DNA of 64,000 nucleotides, from contig JBBQWR010000025.1 of the NCBI GenBank assembly GCA_038210495.1, positions 10,857 to 74,856 of the forward strand, in the 5' to 3' direction. Of this stretch, positions 1 through 8,039 are shown piece by piece. The position numbers were made by a program, and so were the translations under genes. Position 1 is the stretch's first letter, and each line of letters opens with the position of its first letter. Source of the stretch: JBBQWR01 sp038210495 (GTDB taxonomy: Bacteria > Planctomycetota > Planctomycetia > Pirellulales > DATAWG01). The notes below the pieces were generated by a model. That model was given only the letters and a program-made list of their open reading frames with translations, did no database searches and had not been told where the DNA came from.

Positions 1-196
1 CCTCCCGGTCGACCAAGTATTTGAGCAACTCCCCTTTGTGCGTTCCGACCAAATAGAACGACGCCACCGAAACGACCGCCACCAAGCCGATCAGAATCGG
101 CCGGATGCGCGAGCGCCAGTCGGCCGATTTAGCCGGCGCGGTTTCATCGAGCTCGGGCGACAATTGCGAAGCATCCAGATTCATGACAAGCGACAT
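1..196 (-). CDS. Small membrane protein, C-terminus beyond window
   Basis: The frame opens at ATG 196 (alternative ATG 184) and runs off the window start with no stop. The visible 65 residues are a polar N-terminal stretch of about 30 residues ending in Arg (WRSRIR), followed by one hydrophobic segment (about residues 32-50, ILIGLVAVVSVASFYLVG), then a charged stretch (THKGELLKYLVDRE). This looks like an N-in single-pass anchor or the first helix of a multi-pass protein. It lies downstream of pyrF on the same strand, about 185 bases away. No family could be recognised from this fragment, and neither start has a strong ribosome binding site. Confidence 0.5.
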   Translation of the reverse strand, partial: MSLVMNLDASQLSPELDETAPAKSADWRSRIRPILIGLVAVVSVASFYLVGTHKGELLKYLVDRE

Positions 197-381
197 GCGA
201 GCATCACGGTCGAAAGCAAAGAGCCGCGCACGAAGTAAGCGCCGCGCGACGTGAGGTTGGCAGGAAGTGTGGCCAACGACGCGCTTACTGCTTGCGCGGC
301 TCCTTTCGCGGCATTTGCCGCCCGGCCTTGAACCGCAAACTAGCTCGGCCCACCCCACCTCCCTTCACGCCACAGCCGCGC

Positions 382-1371
382 CTAAAAAACTCCCGACTCC
401 CGACTCCCGTCTCCCGACTCCGCCGCTCTTGCCAGTTTCCCAGCCGGCGTATCCCCACGCAACTGCTCGATCATCTCCAGCGTCGCCGCCTCGACGGCCT
501 GCTGCCACTGGTCCGGAGCGAACCGGCCCGCGAACTCCTTCCGCGAATGGGCGAAAATAATCCCCCGGGAATTATTGACGATCGCCCCGAGGCCGTCGGC
601 GTCGAACCCGGCCGCCACATCACTGGCCGTGCCTCCTTGGCTGCCGAAACCGGGAATCAGCAGCCATGCATGCGACATCGCCGATCGCAGTTCCGCCAAT
701 TGCGCCGGCCACGTCGCTCCCACCACGGCGCCCACATCGCCATACGCTCCCTCGCCAAAGGCCGAACTCTGCAGGGCCAGGGCTTCCACAAACTCGGCCA
801 CGTGCCGATACACGGGCCGACCGTCGCAGATCAGATCCTGAAACTGCCCACCGCCGGGATTTGACGTTTTGACCAACACGAAAATCCCCGCCCCGCGCTC
901 GCTGGCGACATCGACGAACGGCTGAATGCTGTCGGCGCCCAGATACGGGCTGACCGTGAGGGCATCAGCCCCCCACGCGCTCGACTCGCCGCCACGCACG
1001 CCGCCCAAATAGGCGCTGGCATACGCGGTCGCGGTCGAGCCAATATCGTTCCGCTTGCCGTCCAAGATGACCAGCAGCCCGCGATCCCGGGCATAAACGA
1101 TGACATCGGCCAGGACCATCATCCCGGGTGGTCCGAGCTCCTCAAAAAAAGCGGCCTGCGGTTTGACGGCCGGCACGAGCGGCGCGACGACATCGATCAC
1201 GCCGAAGCAAAACTCGCGATACGTGGCCGCCCGATCGAGCAGCGAATCGCGATGGGCGCCCTCGCGAATCACCGACGGCAACTGCTCAAACCGCGGATCG
1301 AGCCCCACCAGCACGGGCGTCCCCCGCCGCCGCACCGCCTGCTCCAGCCGCACGCCAAACCGCTGCGTCAT
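382..1371 (-). CDS. pyrF: Orotidine 5'-phosphate decarboxylase (PyrF, type 2)
   Basis: Decarboxylates OMP to UMP, the last step of de novo pyrimidine synthesis, in the cytosol. The N-terminus has VLVGLDPRF (residues 20-28). The catalytic block DGKRND is at 104-109 and a conserved Lys at 70 follows the substrate-binding strand. A phosphate-binding loop GFGSQGG is near residue 238. At 329 residues it is longer than the usual 260-300 of this subfamily. The excess is at the C-terminus, where about the last 13 codons are an in-frame copy of the dispersed GGGAGTC/GGGAGAC repeat (390-421), so the native C-terminus has been replaced or extended by repeat DNA. pyrB and pyrC lie 31 kb away. The family call is secure. 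Confidence 0.95.
   Translation of the reverse strand: MTQRFGVRLEQAVRRRGTPVLVGLDPRFEQLPSVIREGAHRDSLLDRAATYREFCFGVIDVVAPLVPAVKPQAAFFEELGPPGMMVLADVIVYARDRGLLVILDGKRNDIGSTATAYASAYLGGVRGGESSAWGADALTVSPYLGADSIQPFVDVASERGAGIFVLVKTSNPGGGQFQDLICDGRPVYRHVAEFVEALALQSSAFGEGAYGDVGAVVGATWPAQLAELRSAMSHAWLLIPGFGSQGGTASDVAAGFDADGLGAIVNNSRGIIFAHSRKEFAGRFAPDQWQQAVEAATLEMIEQLRGDTPAGKLARAAESGDGSRESGVF
390..421. repeat. R1 repeat inside the 3' end of pyrF
   Basis: A run of CTCCCGACTCCCGTCTCCC-type units (repeating CTCCCGA or CTCCCGT) encodes the last residues of PyrF before the TAG stop. The same unit occurs at 1556-1588, 38063-38094 and 44010-44035. Confidence 0.8.
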
Positions 1372-1698
1372 CGAAAAACTCCTGAAAAAACACCGGCCGT
1401 AATGCGATTCCTTTTAGCCACAAACCGAACGAACGGCAAGCGGCGAGTGGCGAGTGGCGTGAGTTAGAAGTAGGCAAAGGCACGAATCAAAAGATTTCGT
1501 GGAGCAAACGAACGCGGCCAATCTAACGCGCTATCTCGGCCGCGGGTTTCCTCGTCACTCCCGACTCCCGTCTCGCGACTCCCGACTTTGCACCACCACC
1601 CGCCACGCCCCTCTCCTCATTGACAACTCCGCCCCCGTCCGGTAACTAGGTAAAGCAGGCGGCGGCGCAGCATTTTCGCCGCCCCAACCTTGAGAAAC
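1372..1698. other. Intergenic region with R2 and R1 repeats
   Basis: No supported gene in this 327-base stretch between pyrF and tRNA-Glu. It holds an R2 repeat (GGCGAGTGGCGAGTGGCG, 1442-1460) just upstream of pyrF, an R1 repeat (1556-1588), and a candidate tRNA promoter near 1620. Confidence 0.6.
1620..1648 (+). promoter_or_regulatory. Candidate promoter for tRNA-Glu
   Basis: A perfect -35 hexamer TTGACA (1620-1625) is followed after 17 bases by TAACTA (1643-1648), a weak -10. It sits about 50 bases upstream of the mature tRNA 5' end and is correctly oriented. The -35 match is clear, the -10 match is poor. Confidence 0.35.
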
Positions 1699-1771
1699 GC
1701 CCCCATCGTCTAGTGGCCCAGGACGTCGGGTTCTCAGCTCGAAAACCGGGGTTCGACTCCCCGTGGGGGTA
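1699..1771 (+). tRNA. tRNA-Glu (anticodon CTC)
   Basis: A complete cloverleaf can be drawn. The acceptor stem GCCCCCA (1699-1705) pairs with TGGGGGT (1764-1770). The D arm contains TAGTGGCCCAGGAC. The anticodon stem TCGGG/CTCGA encloses the loop TTCTCAG, with CTC at its centre. The T arm CCGGGGTTCGACTCCCCG carries the TTCGA loop. The discriminator base is A at 1771 and no CCA is encoded. It decodes GAG. Confidence 0.95.
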
Positions 1772-1811
1772 TTTTCGTGGGCGTAATCAAGCAATCACCG
1801 CAGTTCAGTAC

Positions 1812-1839
1812 AACGCCTCACCTTAGAGAATGAGGCGTT
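1812..1839. terminator. Perfect 9-bp hairpin downstream of tRNA-Glu
   Basis: AACGCCTCA (1812-1820) and TGAGGCGTT (1831-1839) form a perfect stem with a 10-base loop, 41 bases after the tRNA. No U-tract follows on either strand, so it is only a possible terminator or processing signal. Confidence 0.4.
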
Positions 1840-2418
1840 CGGTCGCGGCTACGTTCGAACGACTGACGACCGAACTCCCGTCCGACACTCCGCTCGCGCG
1901 GGGTGAGGAATTTGCCAACGACGCAAATAAAAAGGTCAGTGGACGGCGTTTCGACTTAAGGATTCTCTGGACGCTCAGGGCTAAGTCCTCCCGGCGATCT
2001 TGAATGCCATCGGGACTTTCCTGCTCCCACCACTCAACGGATTGCGGAGCGACGGTCGCTTTTCGGGAACGTGGAATCCAAACGAGCCGTGGCAGACGTG
2101 ACCGGAACACTTCCCCGCGCGTCGGATCTCGCGGCGTGCTCCTCCATCGCAACCCGCCCCGCCCACTCGGCCGCGCGCGGATGATTAATCCGGATATTTG
2201 GCTGTACCCCAACAACGAATCCTACGAGTGCGAAGCCAAAACCGCCCGCCCGGCCAGTCCCAGTTTTGCTCGGTTCGACCGACTTCGGCGAGCTCAGTCG
2301 AGTCGAGCACACCGAAGTCCGAAGACTTCGCAAAATGGGGACGGTCCCCGGCGGTTATGCGAAGCCTTTGGGAAACCCGGCGGAATTGTTGACGTTGGTA
2401 AATACAGGCTTCGTCTCA
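1840..2418. other. Gene-poor stretch with an R4 fragment
   Basis: I see no convincing gene in these 579 bases. Short open frames exist on both strands, but none has a recognisable motif, ribosome binding site or plausible composition. A partial copy of the R4 element (AAAATGGGGACGGTCCCCGG, 2332-2351) is near the right end, preceded by a small CGAAGT/ACTTCG inverted repeat. The stretch may hold decayed gene remnants. Confidence 0.5.
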
Positions 2419-3321
2419 TCACGGCTCTTTTCCGGTGCTTTTTTTCTCCGCAGCGCTGTTCTCGGGCGTTCGCTCACGAAACACCAGTTGAGCAAAGTGG
2501 TACAGGTCGCTCTTCCAGACTTTGAAATCGTGCCCGCCGCCGGGATGGATGTTGAACAGGTGCGACACGTTCTTCTCGTCGAGCATGGCGTGAACGCCCT
2601 GGCTGATTCTGAACAGCCCGTCCTTATCGCCACAAGCGACGTATAGCAGCCGTAACTTTTTGGCGGCCGCCGCGGGATCCGTGATGAGATCGGCCGGCGG
2701 CTTGGTATTCGGCGCCGACGAGAACCCGCCGATCCAGGCGAACGTGTCCAGGTTACCAAGCCCGAAATTGAGCGCCTGCCCGCCTCCCATCGAGAGTCCG
2801 GCCAAAGCGCGCGACTCCCGGTCGGTTTTTACCGAGTAAGTTTTCTCGATGAAAGGGATCAGATCGGTGAGCAGGTCATTCTCGAACGCGGCGAACGCCG
2901 GGGACTGCATTGGAATGGGATCTCGCGCGGTTACGTCCTTCGCGGCCCGGCCGTTCGGCAGGACCACGATCATCGGCGCCACCTTCTTGTCGGCATATAG
3001 GTTATCGAGAATCGCTTCAGACAAGCCGCCGCGCACCCACTCGTTCTCGTCGCCACCGATGCCGTGGAGCAGGTACAAGACCGGATACTTTTGATCCTGG
3101 GTGTATCCCGGCGGGGTATAGACCCGCGCCTTGCGATTGACTCCGACCGTCGCCGAGTCGTATTCGACCGTGTCCAGCTTGCCGCGCTCGATCCCCTCGC
3201 GTCGGGTGTCGAAACCCTCGGGTGGCGCTGGGAATTTCTTGTCAACCGTTTGTGCCGGAGTCGGCAAGGTGGAGCATGCCAGCAGGGCGCATGCGACGAG
3301 CCCTACGATTCGTTCGCTCAT
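2419..3321 (-). CDS. Secreted esterase, alpha/beta hydrolase (CE1/esterase D type)
   Basis: Likely a carbohydrate or carboxylic ester hydrolase exported from the cytoplasm. The N-terminus is hydrophobic (about residues 5-23) and holds a possible lipobox LLAC with Cys16. The substrate cap and oxyanion region has YLLHGIGGDENEW (about 83-95). The nucleophile elbow is GLSMGG with Ser177, the acid is probably in GDKDG (231-235), and the catalytic His is His264 in HPGGGHDF. The order Ser-Asp-His and the length (300 residues) fit the putative esterase family of enterochelin and feruloyl esterase-like enzymes. It follows the PQQ-like propeller gene on the same strand after 115 bases, so the two may be co-transcribed. 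The natural substrate cannot be told from sequence. Confidence 0.85.
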   Translation of the reverse strand: MSERIVGLVACALLACSTLPTPAQTVDKKFPAPPEGFDTRREGIERGKLDTVEYDSATVGVNRKARVYTPPGYTQDQKYPVLYLLHGIGGDENEWVRGGLSEAILDNLYADKKVAPMIVVLPNGRAAKDVTARDPIPMQSPAFAAFENDLLTDLIPFIEKTYSVKTDRESRALAGLSMGGGQALNFGLGNLDTFAWIGGFSSAPNTKPPADLITDPAAAAKKLRLLYVACGDKDGLFRISQGVHAMLDEKNVSHLFNIHPGGGHDFKVWKSDLYHFAQLVFRERTPENSAAEKKSTGKEP

Positions 3322-3436
3322 GTTTCATCCACTTGAATGTAATTTTTTGAAGTTAATACGCCAACGGGCTGTCGCTGATGGTCAGATGCGTCGAGCGAGG
3401 CGACTTTCGACGAGGGCTTTTCCTGATATGTTCACT

Positions 3437-5713
3437 TCACCTCACTCGAATCGCATACAGATATTCCTCGCCGCGCACATAGGCGGCGTGGCCGACGAAT
3501 ACGGGGGAGGAATAAAACGCTTCCTGCTTGCAGGGGTTGCCGCTGATGCTGGAGGGGCTGATGTTTTCTAGGACGTTGCGGCCGAGTTCTTGGTAGGTCC
3601 GGCCCGGCTTGAGAATGATCGTGTAGCCGGCGTTGTCGATCAGGTAGATGTTTTTGCCGCCCAGCGTGGGGCTGGCCACCGCGCCGTACAGGAAGCGATC
3701 GTAGCGGGCGTACCAATCGAGCCAGCGGCGATAGTCGCTCTTCTGCGCCGAGACATCCACGGCCATCAGCCCGCCGCTCATGTCGATGACGTAGACGATC
3801 CCATCGACGTACAGCGGCGAAGCGACCCAAAACGAAATCCCGCGAGTCTGCACGTGGTCTTTCGCCCAATTGAGCTCGAAGAGTTGCTTGATCTGGGCCT
3901 TATCGGCCACGGCTGACGGCAATTGCAGAGCCGTGAAGGCGACGTTGTCGCTGCCCCAGCCTTTCATTCGATCCGGGATGTAGACGACCCCGTTCTCGAC
4001 GATCGGGGTCTCTTCGCCGAACAGATTGCAATCGAAGTTGGCGAACTTCACCCCGTCGGAGACTCGGCGGAGGTTCACAAACCGGCCCGACTGTTTGGAC
4101 AGGATGGCCGGCTCGTCGCCGATCCGGACAACCTGGGGCGATTCGCCGCAGTATTCGTCGGTGTCTTGTTTCCACAGCACTTTCCCGGTTGCGGCGTCAA
4201 ACGCGACGAGCAATTTGTTCGCGGCATAGATCAATTTGCCGTCCACGACGGTGGGCGACGTGTGCAGACCGTGCTCCGAGGCGCCGAACGCCTCGTGATG
4301 GCTCCAGATGCGCTTGCCCGCCAGGTCGAAGCAGCAAACCACACTGGCGCCGACGCCTTTCATGCCGCCGCCGCAAGCCCAATAGACTCGGCTGCCGTCG
4401 CTGCAAGGCACGGCGTTGCTCGAGGCGACCTCGTTGCCCTGCATCGGCGGAAAGCGTTTGCGGTCGATCGAGCGAAATTCATTGTGAAGCTTCGACTCCA
4501 GATCGAACTTCGCCTTGAGTTGTTTGTCCAGCAGTGCCTGCTGGTCGGACGACATTCCCTGCGGGGAAACCTGGGCGTTGATCGCCACCACGATTTGCTC
4601 GTTCGCCTGGTCCAACTGGGCGGCCAGCGGTTGGATCGTCTCTTTGAACCCCGCGCGTTCCTCGGGCTTGAGGGCATCCCACGGCGTGTTCGAGCGAATC
4701 CAGAGCACCTTGCCGTCGGCCTGGTTGATGCAGATTAGATCCGAAATGCCCGAGCCGAGAAAAATCTTGTCGCCGACTACGATCGGCGCCGACATGCTGC
4801 GGCCGGTCATCCGAGTCATCCACGCAATGTTCTTGGTCTCATAAGCAATCGGCCCGGCGGGGGTCAGGTAGGCGACCGTTCGCCAATGGCTGGTGGCGCC
4901 GTCAGGGCTGGCCTCCATTCCGCTTTCGCCGCTGGCGACCTTGATCAACAGGCGGTTCCAGCCCTTGACCAGATCGACGTCGATTTCTTTTTTGTTCCAG
5001 ACGTTGGAATTCAACTCGACGACGACGGGCAGCGGCTTACCGTTGAGCCAAGCCTTGGCGGCAGCGCCCCAAGTGAGGTTCGTCAAGGTGACCTTGCCAC
5101 CGTTCGGCGAATGAATGTAGGTGTGGGCGTAGGCGATCTTGTTGGCGAAATCCCCCTCGAATTTGAACTCGAATTTGGCGTTCCGCGAGAGCTTGCCAAA
5201 GGCGTAGACGAAATCCACGTTCAAGTTTCGGCACATGCCGCCGTTATGGATGTGTGTGGTCTGATTGTCCATTGCGACGTGCAGAAACGTCCAAGCGGTC
5301 TTGCCGACCTTGTCTCCCGCGTTGGGCATGACGGTCGTCTCGCCGCCGAGAAAATCTTGCTCAATGTTGGATTGGCCATCGCTGGCCTCGAACGGCCCGG
5401 CCACGAGCCAATCCTTAATGGTGAAATTCTCCAGCCGCGCGGCGTCCGGGCCGGGTTCGCCTGAGGGCTTCTTGGCCTGATAGGCGAGTTGGCTAGTGAT
5501 CCCTTTGGCGCGGCGCTCCCACTGCATCGGCGGCGTCGCGCCGGGATAATGCCCGGTCCAATCTCCGCGCCAGCCGACGGGATGTTCGGGCGTGGGCAAA
5601 AAGTTGGGCGAGCCCAGCGGCGCCGTCGACGCCGGGGTGGCCGACCATGCGGCCCTGGCCAGGCCGAGAGCAAAATACAGAACGAAGATTGTCCGACGCG
5701 CTAGGTTTCTCAA
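3437..5713 (-). CDS. Secreted PQQ-like beta-propeller protein
   Basis: A 758-residue exported protein. I chose the TTG at 5713 because GGGAG (5725-5721) sits 7 bases upstream and the product then begins with a normal signal peptide (RNLARRTIFVLYFALGLARA, cleavage near WSATPA). The open frame continues upstream to 5947, but that part is Arg/Ser-rich and unlike protein. After the signal comes a non-propeller domain of about 250 residues (DWLVAGPFEASDG, NGKPLPVVVELN), then PQQ-type blades with motifs such as DGKVLWIRSNTP, GKRIWSHHEAFG and TGKVLWKQDTDEYCG, each containing the GK.LW signature. An alpha-helical insertion (WDALKPEER to FRSIDRKRFP) interrupts the propeller. No enzyme residues are evident. 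The role may be cofactor or substrate binding in the periplasm. Confidence 0.85.
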   Translation of the reverse strand: MRNLARRTIFVLYFALGLARAAWSATPASTAPLGSPNFLPTPEHPVGWRGDWTGHYPGATPPMQWERRAKGITSQLAYQAKKPSGEPGPDAARLENFTIKDWLVAGPFEASDGQSNIEQDFLGGETTVMPNAGDKVGKTAWTFLHVAMDNQTTHIHNGGMCRNLNVDFVYAFGKLSRNAKFEFKFEGDFANKIAYAHTYIHSPNGGKVTLTNLTWGAAAKAWLNGKPLPVVVELNSNVWNKKEIDVDLVKGWNRLLIKVASGESGMEASPDGATSHWRTVAYLTPAGPIAYETKNIAWMTRMTGRSMSAPIVVGDKIFLGSGISDLICINQADGKVLWIRSNTPWDALKPEERAGFKETIQPLAAQLDQANEQIVVAINAQVSPQGMSSDQQALLDKQLKAKFDLESKLHNEFRSIDRKRFPPMQGNEVASSNAVPCSDGSRVYWACGGGMKGVGASVVCCFDLAGKRIWSHHEAFGASEHGLHTSPTVVDGKLIYAANKLLVAFDAATGKVLWKQDTDEYCGESPQVVRIGDEPAILSKQSGRFVNLRRVSDGVKFANFDCNLFGEETPIVENGVVYIPDRMKGWGSDNVAFTALQLPSAVADKAQIKQLFELNWAKDHVQTRGISFWVASPLYVDGIVYVIDMSGGLMAVDVSAQKSDYRRWLDWYARYDRFLYGAVASPTLGGKNIYLIDNAGYTIILKPGRTYQELGRNVLENISPSSISGNPCKQEAFYSSPVFVGHAAYVRGEEYLYAIRVR

Positions 5714-5975
5714 GATCGGTCTCCCAGGGAGCTGACGAGAATTTTTTCTTCCGGACGGCGCACGGCCGTCGACTGGCGTCGCCGATTCCGCGCTAGGTCG
5801 AGCGAACACGATTCGTGACGCTGTTTGGCTTTGAACGGAACTGGCGGGCCGATCGTCGTCCACTGCACAGGACGTCGGGCGATCGATGATGTTCCGGCGC
5901 GCTGCCCTCTGCAGGGACTGAAACCGCCCTGGCGAGTTTCTCGCCAACGGGATTTTTACGCGGCCCCCACGCCCC
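5714..5975. other. Upstream region of the propeller gene
   Basis: No supported gene. The 5721-5725 CTCCC is the ribosome binding site (GGGAG on the minus strand) for the TTG start at 5713. Confidence 0.5.
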
Positions 5976-6033
5976 TTACTCTACCTTGCCGTCGATCAGC
6001 ACGGCAAGCAATTGGGCGCCGGCTGCGCGCGAT

Positions 6034-6200
6034 TCATCCGCTTGCCGGTTCCACGCATGGCGTAAACCAAAACGCCAGCGCGAAAAGAATACTCCAAGCC
6101 ACGTCAACGGCCGCAAATCCGAAGCGGACCGCAGGCGCCCGATGCCTAGGTAGAGAATGGGAACGGCGATGCCGAAGCTGGTCTTCTCCGGGCGATTCAA
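6034..6200 (-). pseudogene. Probable frameshifted two-helix membrane peptide
   Basis: A TTG at 6200 overlaps the stop of the DUF2934 gene (TTGA), suggesting translational coupling. The first frame encodes a hydrophobic segment (FGIAVPILYLGIG), then becomes Arg/Trp-rich. One base change near 6120 moves to a frame reading GFAAVDVAWSILFALAFWF, a second clean membrane segment, ending at TGA 6036-6034. The joined product would be about 55 residues with two helices. Either a real frameshift or chance could explain this. No family is recognised. Confidence 0.35.
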
Positions 6201-6433
6201 CGACCCTTGCCCCGGAGTATCTCCGTTTCCGCGGCCACCCAGAACTTCGCGCCATCGCCAACGGGACAGCCGGCTTCTTGCCACTTCCGATAGGCCAGCG
6301 GGCGAATCTCGTCCTCGCGGCCGCTACGCTGCTCGGCCTGAGGCGCGGACGTCGGCGCTTTCGACTGCGACGGTGCTTGCGATTGGGACTGGGATTGCTT
6401 CTTGGAAGCCAACGGGTTCTTGATCTTCAACAT
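6197..6433 (-). CDS. DUF2934 domain protein
   Basis: A 78-residue cytosolic protein. The ATG at 6433 is set by a strong GGAGG (6445-6441) 7 bases upstream. The first 37 residues are a low-complexity Lys/Ser/Gln/Pro linker (KKQSQSQSQAPSQSK). Residues 38-72 match the DUF2934 pattern: EDEIRPLAYRKWQEAGCP followed by a FWVAAE helix. These small helical proteins are common in planctomycetes and proteobacteria and their role is unknown. The stop overlaps the start of the putative two-helix peptide downstream. Confidence 0.75.
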   Translation of the reverse strand: MLKIKNPLASKKQSQSQSQAPSQSKAPTSAPQAEQRSGREDEIRPLAYRKWQEAGCPVGDGAKFWVAAETEILRGKGR

Positions 6434-6757
6434 GACTTTTCCTCCTTGAACTGGTGGGTCGGTGCCTGACATACGGTCAGCCGGAAGCCGGCGCAGGCCA
6501 GCGGTTGTGCATCATAAGCCGATTTCACCCGCGATGACCACCGCAACTCGATGACGGTTGCCCGACCTCTCGACAAAGCACGGCCTGGGCGAAGGGGGCA
6601 ATCCCCAGTTTTGCCCCGCGGACTGCGCAAAATGGGGACAGTCCCCGGTGGTTGTTGCGAGGGCTTCGTATTGTTAGAATGATCCGAGCCGAATTCGAGC
6701 TTTGGCTCATCACATATCGAATATCCGGCCGAATGCCCTGAACCAAGGCGTCCCGCG
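6434..6757. other. Divergent intergenic region with an R4 repeat
   Basis: It separates the minus-strand DUF2934 gene from the plus-strand nuclease gene. No gene is seen. An R4 element occupies about 6588-6650. Confidence 0.55.
6588..6650. repeat. R4 repeat (GGGGACAGTCCCC palindrome)
   Basis: Contains CCCCAGTTTTGC, CGCGGACTGCGCAAAATGG and a GGGGACAGTCCCC palindrome, in the same order as at 53689-53745. A fragment is at 2332-2351. Confidence 0.75.
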
Positions 6758-8020
6758 ATGCGCTTCATACATACGGCGGATATTCACCTCGACAGTCCGA
6801 TGCGCGGGCTGGAATCGTATTCCGGGGCCCCGGCCGAGCGACTGCGGATCGCCACCCGGCAGGCGTTCGATCGAGTCGTGGACCTTTGTCTGGAGGAACG
6901 GGTCGATTTTCTGATAATCGCCGGGGACCTGTTCGATACCGACGTGAAAGATTTTAACGCGGCGCTCGCGGCCGCGACCCAGATGCGGCGGCTGGATCAG
7001 GCCAAGGTTCCAGTCTACTTGATTCTCGGCAATCACGACTCGCGCGACGAGGTTACGCGGCACGTGCCTTGGCCCGCCAATGTCACCGTCTTCGATCACA
7101 AGCGACCGCACACCGTGCGGCATCCGACGCTTAACGTGGCGCTGCACGGGATGAGTTATCCGAGGCGTGAAGTCACCGAGAATCTCGTCCCAGCCTATCC
7201 GGCGCCAGTCGCCGACTGCTTCAACATCGGACTGCTCCACACGAACGCCTGCGGAAATTTGCAGCATGCCGCATATGCGCCTTGCTCTGTGGGAGAACTC
7301 GTCGCCAAGGGCTACGCCTACTGGGCGCTCGGGCACGTTCACGATTATGAAATCCTGTACAGGCAGCCTCACGTCGTCTATTCGGGCAATACGCAGGGCA
7401 GGCACGCGCGCGAAACTGGTCCCAAGGGTTGCCTGCTGGTAACGGTCGAGAACGACGGCGACATGGGTGAAGTGCGATCGGTCGAATTGCGGGAGACGAG
7501 TCTCGTGCGTTGGTTTCGAGAGACTATTGCCTTGGACACCGACGACGGTGAAGACGAGCTTTCCGATAAAGCCCGAGGCCGACTGCGGGAAATCGTCGCC
7601 ACGGCCGATGGCCGGCTGGCGGCGGTACGGCTAGAATTCACCGGACGCTGCGCGGTGCATGACCAACTCGTCAAAGACTCGACACGGCAACAAGTGGTGA
7701 CGAATTTGCGGGGGCTCGCGTCCGACTTCGGCGACGACGTTTGGATCGAGAAGATCAAATTCCACACGCGATCGCCCCACGACATAAATGCGCTGCGCGA
7801 ACGACAGGACTTGATCGGTCAATTGATGCGCGACATAGAATCGCTCGCCATGGATCCGCAGCCGCTGCTGGATCTGGCCGAAACGAAAGACCTAGCGAGC
7901 AAGGTTGCCGCGGAGTTGGCGTCCTCGGGCAGAGAAGAATCGTTCAGCCTCGAAGACCTCGCCCGACACGAAGACTGGCTTCGCGACGCCGAGGCGATTC
8001 TGCTGAGTCATCTCATTTAA
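6758..8020 (+). CDS. SbcD-like DNA repair exonuclease (YhaO type)
   Basis: A 420-residue calcineurin-type metallophosphoesterase, the nuclease half of an SbcCD/Mre11-Rad50-like complex acting on DNA ends. All phosphoesterase blocks are present: D8 and H10 (HTADIHLD), GDLFD at 56-60, GNHD at 91-94, H161 (GLLHTN) and GHVH at 192-195. The C-terminal 200 residues form the capping and partner-binding region. The ATPase partner starts 19 bases downstream on the same strand, so the two form an operon. Size and partner are closer to Bacillus YhaO than to E. coli SbcD. Confidence 0.9.
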   Translation: MRFIHTADIHLDSPMRGLESYSGAPAERLRIATRQAFDRVVDLCLEERVDFLIIAGDLFDTDVKDFNAALAAATQMRRLDQAKVPVYLILGNHDSRDEVTRHVPWPANVTVFDHKRPHTVRHPTLNVALHGMSYPRREVTENLVPAYPAPVADCFNIGLLHTNACGNLQHAAYAPCSVGELVAKGYAYWALGHVHDYEILYRQPHVVYSGNTQGRHARETGPKGCLLVTVENDGDMGEVRSVELRETSLVRWFRETIALDTDDGEDELSDKARGRLREIVATADGRLAAVRLEFTGRCAVHDQLVKDSTRQQVVTNLRGLASDFGDDVWIEKIKFHTRSPHDINALRERQDLIGQLMRDIESLAMDPQPLLDLAETKDLASKVAAELASSGREESFSLEDLARHEDWLRDAEAILLSHLI

Positions 8021-8039
8021 GAGAGAATATCGGTCGAGC

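Noticed and set aside
1823..2215. Minus-strand open frame of 130 codons after tRNA-Glu
   Set aside because: Arg/Ser/Pro-rich product with no motif, and it overlaps the hairpin after the tRNA. It may be decayed DNA but cannot be supported as a gene.
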